Shown here in pieces: positions 1 to 5,308 of a stretch of 6,272 nt of DNA. Position numbers and translations under genes: made by a program. Origin of the DNA: Phycisphaeraceae bacterium (GTDB taxonomy: Bacteria; Planctomycetota; Phycisphaerae; Phycisphaerales; Phycisphaeraceae); the NCBI GenBank assembly GCA_020850375.1, contig JADZET010000343.1, positions 1 through 6,272 of the forward strand, written 5' to 3'. Positions within the stretch are counted from its first letter, which is position 1, and the number at the start of each line of letters is the position of its first letter. Under the pieces are notes generated by a model that saw only the letters and a program-made list of their open reading frames with translations, made no database searches and was not told the origin of the DNA.

Positions 1-799
1 TGTAGTAGGCGAAGTTCAAGGGGAGCAGACCCTTGAGGATGCCCGCGGGCCAGAGGGCCAGCACGGTGGCCAAGGCAGCCACTGTGGCCAAGACGATCTC
101 GCGATGCGGGCGCAGCCAGGGGCGGCGACGGCTCAGGCCCAGTTTGTTTGGCGCGGCGAGGGCGACGGCTAAGAGGTCGATCACGGCGACGATCGGGCCG
201 TACTCCATGGTCGCGCTCAGGGCCGCCCAGGTCAGGGCGACGAGGACGGCGCGGCGGAGGGTGGGCTGTCGTAGATAGCGGCAGAGAGCCCAGAGGTTCA
301 GGAGGATGAATAACAGCGCCCAGCTGTGGGGGTTGGCGGTGGCGGCCATGCCGATCGACGGGGGGGCGAAGGCCAACGCCAGGCCGGCGGCGACGGCGAA
401 GGCGAGACGCCACTTGCGGGGAGGGGAACTGGTGGCCAGGTCGTGGACCATCAGGACCAGCAGGCCACAGGACAGGACGCAGGCGATGAGGCTGGGCAGA
501 CGCAGGGCGGCGAGCGTGTCGCCGAGGAGCGCCGTGCTGGCGTGGATGGCGTACATCGAAAGAGGGGCGTGCCAGTGGCGGAACTGGGCGTTGAGATCGC
601 CGGCCTGCCAGGCGTTGGCCAGGAAGCCCTGGCGGGCGGCCCAGGCGTAATCGGCCTCGTCCCAGGAGACGGCGCCGTGGAGGGATGGAAGGCGCAGGTA
701 GGCAGCGATCACCATGACGAGCAGCGTGGCTGATAAAAGCAGCCAGCGAGGTGTTTCGTTGAGGCCGGCATCAGGGGTCGGTGAGGCGGTTCGATGCAT
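1..799 (-). CDS. GT39/ArnT-like membrane glycosyltransferase, N-terminal part (runs off left edge)
   Basis: The minus strand is open from the ATG at 799 to the window edge (266 codons plus one base), so the C-terminus is missing. An in-frame TGA lies six bases upstream of the ATG, which makes this the furthest possible ATG start, and GGAG sits seven bases upstream of it. The protein has a short polar N-terminus, a first membrane segment at about residues 19-36, then a periplasmic loop with WDEADY (46-51). This matches the Asp-Glu motif of the first loop in GT-C enzymes (PMT/ArnT, PF13231-like), where the acidic residue serves catalysis. HAPL (77-80) and RLPSL (100-104) are also in family positions. 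Further hydrophobic stretches lie at about 102-120, 132-154, 158-175, 184-216 and 235-262. Members move a sugar from a polyprenyl-phosphate donor on the outer face of the inner membrane; the acceptor here is unknown. Codons end mostly in C, unlike the plus-strand genes. Confidence 0.85.
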   Translation of the reverse strand, partial: MHRTASPTPDAGLNETPRWLLLSATLLVMVIAAYLRLPSLHGAVSWDEADYAWAARQGFLANAWQAGDLNAQFRHWHAPLSMYAIHASTALLGDTLAALRLPSLIACVLSCGLLVLMVHDLATSSPPRKWRLAFAVAAGLALAFAPPSIGMAATANPHSWALLFILLNLWALCRYLRQPTLRRAVLVALTWAALSATMEYGPIVAVIDLLAVALAAPNKLGLSRRRPWLRPHREIVLATVAALATVLALWPAGILKGLLPLNFAYY

Positions 800-802
800 C
801 GA
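791..802. repeat. 12-bp perfect palindrome over the start codon of the leftward gene
   Basis: TCGATGCATCGA is its own reverse complement. The minus-strand ATG (797-799) lies in its centre, and by symmetry so does a plus-strand ATG at 794. The plus-strand ATG therefore opens a long but probably spurious N-terminal extension to the rightward gene. It could be an operator or chance; no second copy was seen in the window. Confidence 0.5.
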
Positions 803-806
803 TCAT

Positions 807-810
807 CTCC
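807..810 (-). promoter_or_regulatory. Shine-Dalgarno site for the leftward glycosyltransferase
   Basis: GGAG on the minus strand stands seven bases before the ATG at 799, and an in-frame stop lies between the two. The combination fixes the start of the leftward gene. The site is half of an 8-bp palindrome (CTCCGGAG, 807-814). Confidence 0.6.
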
Positions 811-967
811 GGAGGCGTGCAGGGCGCGGAGGCGGCGCAGGACGCCGCCTGCTGGGGAGTCGGCGATTGGGCTGGATGGGTTGAGCGGTCCGGATAATCA
901 ATGGCAAGAAAAAGGGGTTGTGACGGATGGGACGGCTTTAAGAGGTGCATCGAATATGCCGACCCTA

Positions 968-986
968 GGCGATACCCCCCTGCCGG
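968..986 (+). repeat. Short imperfect repeat, copy 1 (before the GT39-like gene)
   Basis: GGCGATACCCCCCTGCCGG matches the stretch at 2435-2456 except for a 3-base insertion and one substitution. It lies in the leader of the gene and contributes half of the hairpin at 974-990. Confidence 0.3.
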
Positions 987-990
987 GGGT
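974..990 (+). repeat. GC-only hairpin in the leader of the rightward glycosyltransferase gene
   Basis: ACCCCC and GGGGGT form a 6-bp stem around the loop CTGCC. It ends eight bases before the GAGGG ribosome binding site. No T-run follows, so it is not an intrinsic terminator. It could modulate translation initiation, but this is inference. Confidence 0.35.
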
Positions 991-997
991 GGATGAC

Positions 998-1002
998 GAG
1001 GG
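998..1002 (+). promoter_or_regulatory. Shine-Dalgarno site that decides the start at 1010
   Basis: GAGGG lies seven bases before the ATG at 1010. Earlier in-frame ATGs at 794 and 956 have no comparable site, which supports the shorter 490-residue product. Confidence 0.6.
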
Positions 1003-1009
1003 TTGTGGC

Positions 1010-2482
1010 ATGCCCAGCAAGCGTACTTCGCTTCGCTATCTGACGTGGTTGATCCTGGCGGTGGCGCTGACCGGCCGGCTCTGGCTGTGGGCGGTGGGGC
1101 CGGCGGTGGACGTAAAACGGGCGTATGAGCCGGACACGGGAAGGTATGTGCTGCTGGCGGAGAACCTGCTGCGGTATCACAGCTTCGGGAAGGCTGAGGA
1201 AGACGGGCTGGTGCACAAGGCTGTCGAGACGATCCGGGCTGAGCGCGGCGAGCTCGAGGCGGAGGACAGGAACGGTCTGCGGCCGGAGTTGTTCCGGACG
1301 CCGGGCTATCCGCTCTTGATCGCTGGGGTGCTGGGGTTAGGCGTGCCGCTGGGGACGGTGCTGGTGCTGCAATGCCTGCTGAGCGTGGCGACGGTGGCGA
1401 TGGTGATGGACCTGGGGAGGCGATGGATCAGCCCGGGGGCGGGGCTGGTGGCGGGCGTGATCCTGGCGCTGCATCCGATGGAGATTGTCGCGCCCAACAC
1501 GCTGCTTTCCGAGACGTTTTTCGTGTTTCTGATGACGGCGGGGCTGTGGCTGGCGTGGGGGAGCAAGGGGTTTTTCTCGTCGCCGTGGCGGGGGTTTGGC
1601 GCGGGATTGTCGGCTTTGGCCCGGCCGATCGGGGCGGTGTTGGGCCCGCTGACGGCTGTGGCGTGGTGGCTTGAGCAACCCAGTGGCAGGCGCGCCCTGG
1701 TGGCGGTGATGCTGGCGGGGATGAGCTGCGTGCCTATCGGGCTGTGGGCGTATCGCAATGCGTGGGCCAGTCCCGCGCTTGGGCCGACGGTCAGCACGGT
1801 CTCGACGATCAACGCCTGGTATTACACGGTGGCTCACATGCGGCTGAACCGTGAGGGCAAGGACTGGTTGAATGACTGGCCGGCGATGGTGCAAGAACTC
1901 AGCTACGAGCTGGCTCAGAGGGCTGGGCCCGAGGAGGAGACGTTCGCGGCGATGCGGCGGCTGGCTGGCGAGGAGATCCGGCGGAACCCGGAGCTTTACC
2001 TGCGCACGATTGCCCGCAGCGAGGGGAAGCTGTTCCTGGACCACTCGATGGGGGAGCTCTGCCGGCGATTAGGTAGGGAGTATCAGCCGACGAACCTGCG
2101 GCAGACGCTGCTGGCGGGGGATACGACGTGGTCGCAGAAGATTCGGCAGGTGCTCGCGCAGCCATCCTGGAAGATGACGGCGGGGGCGATGGGGTGGACG
2201 CTGCTTAATGCGTTATTGGCGGTGCTGGCCGCGTGGGGGCTGGTGAGATTGGCGGTGGCGAGGCGGTGGGCGGTGCTGGTGCTGCTGGCGGGCGGGGTGT
2301 TCTACTTCGCGTTGGCTACGCAGACGGTGGGTCTGGAGCGGTTCCGGCTGCCGGTGGCGGGGATGATGGCGTTGTTGGCGGGGGCGGCTGTGGCGGGCGT
2401 CAGCAGGTCCTCGGCGGCCTTAGAGGCCCCCCAGGGCGATGCCACCCCCCTACCGGCAACGTCAGGCAGGAAGGCGGCTTAG
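1010..2482 (+). CDS. GT39/ArnT-like polytopic membrane glycosyltransferase
   Basis: The 490-residue product starts at the ATG preceded by GAGGG. An upstream ATG at 794 would add 72 unlikely residues. The short basic N-terminus is followed by a membrane segment (about 10-30), then a periplasmic loop with EPDTGRY (40-46), where D42 is the likely catalytic acid, and RTPGYPL (96-102), a hallmark of the PMT/ArnT group. LLSETFF (165-171), ALARP (202-206) and ERFRLPV (443-449) are also family landmarks. Hydrophobic segments follow at about 103-137, 143-183, 199-218, 228-246, 393-415 and 418-465. The stretch between D42 and RTPGYP holds a charged insertion (about 60-95). Members transfer a sugar from a polyprenyl-phosphate donor to lipid A, protein or glycan at the outer membrane face; the acceptor cannot be told from the sequence. 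It probably heads the surface-glycan gene run that follows. Confidence 0.85.
   Translation: MPSKRTSLRYLTWLILAVALTGRLWLWAVGPAVDVKRAYEPDTGRYVLLAENLLRYHSFGKAEEDGLVHKAVETIRAERGELEAEDRNGLRPELFRTPGYPLLIAGVLGLGVPLGTVLVLQCLLSVATVAMVMDLGRRWISPGAGLVAGVILALHPMEIVAPNTLLSETFFVFLMTAGLWLAWGSKGFFSSPWRGFGAGLSALARPIGAVLGPLTAVAWWLEQPSGRRALVAVMLAGMSCVPIGLWAYRNAWASPALGPTVSTVSTINAWYYTVAHMRLNREGKDWLNDWPAMVQELSYELAQRAGPEEETFAAMRRLAGEEIRRNPELYLRTIARSEGKLFLDHSMGELCRRLGREYQPTNLRQTLLAGDTTWSQKIRQVLAQPSWKMTAGAMGWTLLNALLAVLAAWGLVRLAVARRWAVLVLLAGGVFYFALATQTVGLERFRLPVAGMMALLAGAAVAGVSRSSAALEAPQGDATPLPATSGRKAA
2435..2456 (+). repeat. Short imperfect repeat, copy 2 (near the end of the GT39-like gene)
   Basis: This stretch (GGCGAT, GCC, ACCCCCCT, A, CCGG) repeats 968-986 with a 3-base insertion and one change. 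Here it encodes part of the polar C-terminal tail of the glycosyltransferase, GDATPLPA, after the last membrane segment. Chance similarity in GC-rich DNA is possible. Confidence 0.3.
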
Positions 2483-2633
2483 GGGCCCATTCCCGCGGTC
2501 CAAAAAGCCCATCTGGGGTCAAGGCCCCTGCCGAATGTGCCGACTGTAACGGCTGGGAGACCATCGTTCGGCTGCGCGGTCGAACGTCCGATACCTCCTC
2601 GCCCCGGAGCACGGGCCAGACACCCGTACGAGC
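2483..2633 (+). other. Intergenic spacer with hairpin upstream of the ligase gene
   Basis: No convincing gene lies in these 151 bases. CGTTCG (2565-2570) and CGAACG (2581-2586) form a stem that extends to 8 bp with one G-U pair (2565-2572 with 2579-2586) around a 6-base loop, 47 bases before the ligase start. A looser pairing, AGGGGCC (2481-2487) with GGCCCCT (2523-2529), spans the end of the previous gene. Neither is followed by a T-run, so there is no clear intrinsic terminator and the upstream gene may be co-transcribed. No sigma-70 promoter stands out. Confidence 0.4.
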
Positions 2634-4058
2634 ATGAAGCAGTTCGTCTTTCTGCTGGCGGTGATCTTTGCTGGGGGCATCGGGTCGATGCAGCACCCGT
2701 TCTGGGGGCTGGTGGTGTATTACTTCTTCGCGTCGCTGCGGCCGCAGTACATCTGGAGCTGGTCGCTGCCGTCGGACTGGCGGTGGTCGATGATCGCGGC
2801 GGTGATGACGTTCGTCGCGTGCCTGTGGGCGTCGACGAAGATCCTGCGTCGGGCGCGGATCACGCCGATCCTAGTGATGATGGGGCTGTTCAGCCTGATG
2901 CTGCTGGGGAGCTTCCTGACGGCCCACGACCCGAACACGTCGGCGTGGTACGGGATGGAGTGGGCGAAGATCCTGCTGATGGCGATGCTGACGTGCCTGG
3001 TGGTGGACCGGCTGAGCCATTACAGGGTGATGATGCTGGTGACGCTGGTGGCGCTGGGCTATGCGGCGTATGAGCTGAATTACCTTTACTTCTTCAACGG
3101 TCGGCTGGAGATCTACCGGCACGGGTACGGGGGTCTGGACAACAACGGTGCGGGGCTGATGTTCGCGATGGCGATGCCGCTGGCTTACGCCTTCGGGATC
3201 ACGGCGTCGCGGTGGTGGCAGCGGGCGGCGGCGTGGACGGCGGCGTTGCTGCTGCTGCACGTGGTGCTGATGAGCTACTCGCGCGGGGCGATGCTCTCGA
3301 GCATCGTCGGGGGGGCGTGGCTGTTGTGGAAGCATCGGCCGCGGAAGCAGGCGGGGGTGATCTTCGCGGCGGCGGTGGTGGCGTTGGCGCTGCTGGCCGG
3401 GCCGGAGATCCGCGAGCGATTCATCTCGACCAAGGACTACCGGAGCGACAGCAGCGCGGCGTCGCGTTTCGAGAGCTGGGGCGCGGCGTGGCGGATGACG
3501 TGGGAGAGCCCGCTGTTCGGGCAGGGCATCCGCAACGCCAACACCTACTCGGCGAACTACGGCGCGGACGTCAAGGGGCGGACGATTCACAGCCAGTACC
3601 TGCAGATCAGCGCGGACACCGGCGTGCCGGCGGGGATGATCTTTGTGCTGATCCTGGTCACGGCGATGGTCAGCCTCAACCGCTGCGGGCGGTGGATCGA
3701 GAACTTCCTCGAGGACGCGGAGATGCCGTCGTCGAAGGGGGCGCGGCTCAGAGAGGCGCGGAGAGAGAAACTGACGCAGACGCTGGTGCTGTCGCGGGCG
3801 ATGACCGCGAGCCTGCTGATCTTCGCCACGGGGGCGGCGTTCCTTTCGCTGGAGCTGCTGGAGCTGCCGTGGCTGCTGTTCGCCATGGCGGCGAACATGC
3901 CGCACCTGCTTCGGGCGCAGCTGGACCGGCTGGAGTCGGGCCGGTCCGCCGGGGCGGAGGACGACGAAGAGGACGAACTGGCGGACGACGAGCCGGCGGA
4001 GGCTGGTCTTGAAACGCCTTCCCTCTCCCGCAAGAAACCCCACTGGGCCCACGCATGA
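2634..4058 (+). CDS. O-antigen ligase-like membrane protein (Wzy_C family; resembles exosortase-associated O-glycosylation ligase)
   Basis: The 474-residue polytopic protein has an N-terminal part of about 160 residues with hydrophobic segments near 3-18, 23-35, 52-67, 77-95, 112-125 and 132-153, then a Wzy_C-type core. The core has segments at about 173-190, 198-213, 221-232 and 241-256. SYSRGAML (214-221) carries the conserved Ser-Arg-Gly of O-antigen ligases, and a periplasmic loop (about 257-330) ends in HSQYLQISADTG (319-330), whose His matches the catalytically important His of WaaL-type ligases. The layout and the loop pattern STKDY...SRFESWGAAW resemble the DUF5935/Wzy_C proteins called O-glycosylation ligases of exosortase A systems. 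The C-terminus ends in an acidic tail (441-460). Such enzymes join or polymerise undecaprenyl-linked glycans on the outer membrane face. No good Shine-Dalgarno site precedes the ATG. The stop overlaps the next gene's start. Confidence 0.85.
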   Translation: MKQFVFLLAVIFAGGIGSMQHPFWGLVVYYFFASLRPQYIWSWSLPSDWRWSMIAAVMTFVACLWASTKILRRARITPILVMMGLFSLMLLGSFLTAHDPNTSAWYGMEWAKILLMAMLTCLVVDRLSHYRVMMLVTLVALGYAAYELNYLYFFNGRLEIYRHGYGGLDNNGAGLMFAMAMPLAYAFGITASRWWQRAAAWTAALLLLHVVLMSYSRGAMLSSIVGGAWLLWKHRPRKQAGVIFAAAVVALALLAGPEIRERFISTKDYRSDSSAASRFESWGAAWRMTWESPLFGQGIRNANTYSANYGADVKGRTIHSQYLQISADTGVPAGMIFVLILVTAMVSLNRCGRWIENFLEDAEMPSSKGARLREARREKLTQTLVLSRAMTASLLIFATGAAFLSLELLELPWLLFAMAANMPHLLRAQLDRLESGRSAGAEDDEEDELADDEPAEAGLETPSLSRKKPHWAHA

Positions 4059-5284
4059 GCGCTATCGCCACAGGCATTGAGAGCAGGCTTGCACGGACGG
4101 TCCGACTGACCCAGACGCTGCGCGATCGCACCGCGAGGCTGGGGCTGGTCGGCCGGCTCGGGCAGGCGGTGGACTTCCTGGCCCGCGGGGTCTTCCACGT
4201 CGTGCGGAACCGGCAGTACCTGACGGCGGCCAAGCTGGCCAACATGGCGTTGGTCAACGTGCAGTTCGCGCTCAAGACCGAGCGGGTGATCGGCCGGCCC
4301 TACCGGATGAAGATCGAGTCGACGAACATCTGCAACACGCAGTGTCAGCTCTGCCCGACGGGATTAGGGTTGAAGGGTCGTGCGAAGGGCAAGATGTCGC
4401 TGGAGGACTTTAAGCGGCTGGTCGATCAGCATCGTCGGCATCTCTACACGCTGGACCTGTCGATGTGGGGCGACCCGCTGATCGTGCCGGAGATCTATGA
4501 GATGATCCGCCACGCGCACGAGCGTGGGGTGTGGACGTATCTGAGCTCGAATCTGCACGCGTTCAAGCCCGAGAAGGGTCAGGCGGAGGCGTTGGTGCGC
4601 AGCGGGTTGGACATGCTCACCTGCTCGCTGCACGGGGCGTCGCAGGCGACGTATGAGCTCTATCAGCCGGGCAAGCAGCTCGGGCCGGCGATCGAGAAGA
4701 TCAAGGCCCTGGTCGAGGCCCGCAAGCGGCTGAGGAGCGCTACGCCGGTGATCCAGCTGAACTTCGTGGTGACCCGGCACAACGAGCATGAGATGGCGGC
4801 GTTCACCGAGCTGGCGGAGTCGCTCGGGTGCAAGGCGGTCTTCTCGCAACCCTCGATGAACTCGCGATTCCTGGGGCAGGACAAGAACCTGGTGAGCCTG
4901 GGGCTGTCGCCGGAGCTGTTGCGGCGCAAGACGGTCGAGCACCTCGAGGCCTGGCTGCCGAGGAATCAACAGTATGTCATTGAGCCGTACCGGAGGATGC
5001 TGCGGGGCGGCGGGGAGTTCGACGCCGAGAAGTGGAACGGGAAGAAGTTGTTCAACTGCTCCTGGCCGTGGCAGGCGACGGTGATCAACTGGGACGGGAC
5101 GGTGTCGCTGTGCTGCGGGTCTTACGAGACGGCTGAGGACATGGGCGATGCGCTGAGGCAGCCGTTCGAGAAGATCTGGAACGGGCCCAAGTACCGGATG
5201 GCCAGGAGGAGCTTCAGGAAGAAGGTCGGCGAACAGGACGCCCAGGGGGTCGGCTGCGTCGGGTGTCCCGGATTCATGGTCTAA
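4055..5284 (+). CDS. Radical SAM enzyme with short SPASM-type C-terminal domain
   Basis: The 409-residue product has an N-terminal extension of about 85 residues, then IESTNICNTQCQLCPTG (87-103). This holds the CX3CX2C set C93, C97 and C100 that binds the [4Fe-4S] cluster cleaving S-adenosylmethionine. SMWGDPL (136-142) stands where most relatives have WGEPL, the SAM-amine-contacting motif. TYLSSNLHAF (161-170) matches the usual STNG strand. The C-terminal part has C335-X12-G348-X4-C353-C354 and then C401-X2-C404 nine residues from or less before the end, enough for one auxiliary cluster but short of the full seven-cysteine SPASM pattern. The ATG overlaps the ligase stop as ATGA with no strong Shine-Dalgarno site, suggesting translational coupling. 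Known relatives modify peptides or sugars; there is no precursor-peptide gene nearby, and glycan genes flank it, so a sugar-related or glycan-linked reaction is plausible but unproven. Confidence 0.88.
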   Translation: MSAIATGIESRLARTVRLTQTLRDRTARLGLVGRLGQAVDFLARGVFHVVRNRQYLTAAKLANMALVNVQFALKTERVIGRPYRMKIESTNICNTQCQLCPTGLGLKGRAKGKMSLEDFKRLVDQHRRHLYTLDLSMWGDPLIVPEIYEMIRHAHERGVWTYLSSNLHAFKPEKGQAEALVRSGLDMLTCSLHGASQATYELYQPGKQLGPAIEKIKALVEARKRLRSATPVIQLNFVVTRHNEHEMAAFTELAESLGCKAVFSQPSMNSRFLGQDKNLVSLGLSPELLRRKTVEHLEAWLPRNQQYVIEPYRRMLRGGGEFDAEKWNGKKLFNCSWPWQATVINWDGTVSLCCGSYETAEDMGDALRQPFEKIWNGPKYRMARRSFRKKVGEQDAQGVGCVGCPGFMV

Positions 5285-5308
5285 CTTCCCTACGGACTGG
5301 GACCACAC

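Larger units (their letters stand above)
901..996 (+). other. Possible 31-codon upstream reading frame (weak)
   Basis: ATG at 901 opens a frame of 31 codons ending at TGA 994-996, just before the Shine-Dalgarno site of the downstream glycosyltransferase. The peptide starts MARKRGCDGW and ends PPAGGG. It has no visible ribosome binding site and no recognisable domain. The placement is that of a leader peptide, but a frame of this length arises easily by chance in GC-rich DNA. Confidence 0.12.
800..1009. other. Divergent intergenic region between two GT-C glycosyltransferase genes
   Basis: This 210-bp stretch must hold the promoters for both outward-facing genes if they are transcribed separately. 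The part at about 893-955 is noticeably richer in A/T and purine runs than its surroundings. GATAAT at 893-898 resembles a sigma-70 -10 box on the plus strand, but no convincing -35 box is present at 16-18 bp spacing, so no promoter is assigned. The plus-strand frame of the rightward gene stays open through the region back to 794. Its translation there is Arg/Pro-rich and low in hydrophobic content, it lacks its own Shine-Dalgarno site, and it would put about 72 polar residues before the first membrane segment, so I treat it as non-coding. Confidence 0.5.

Noticed and set aside
33..733. Plus-strand open frames opposite the leftmost glycosyltransferase
   Set aside because: They are low-complexity Gly/Ala/Arg-rich translations. 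The minus strand encodes a continuous membrane protein with GT-C motifs in the same place.
766..806. Eleven-codon minus-strand frame starting at ATG 806, overlapping the leftward gene's start
   Set aside because: It is too short to support, and the Shine-Dalgarno site abuts its ATG (no spacing) while fitting the ATG at 799.
794..1009. N-terminal extension of the rightward GT39-like protein from the ATG at 794
   Set aside because: The extension is polar and Arg/Pro-rich, lacks a ribosome binding site, and its ATG is the mirror image of the leftward gene's start in a palindrome. The ATG at 1010 has GAGGG at seven bases and leads directly into the first membrane segment.
2481..2529. Possible terminator after the GT39-like gene (AGGGGCC pairing with GGCCCCT)
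   Set aside because: The loop is about 35 bases and no T-run follows, so it does not fit an intrinsic terminator.
2871..4052. Minus-strand open frame of 393 codons opposite the ligase gene
   Set aside because: Composition is Arg/His/Gln/Pro-heavy with no hydrophobic pattern or motif; it is a shadow of the ligase gene.
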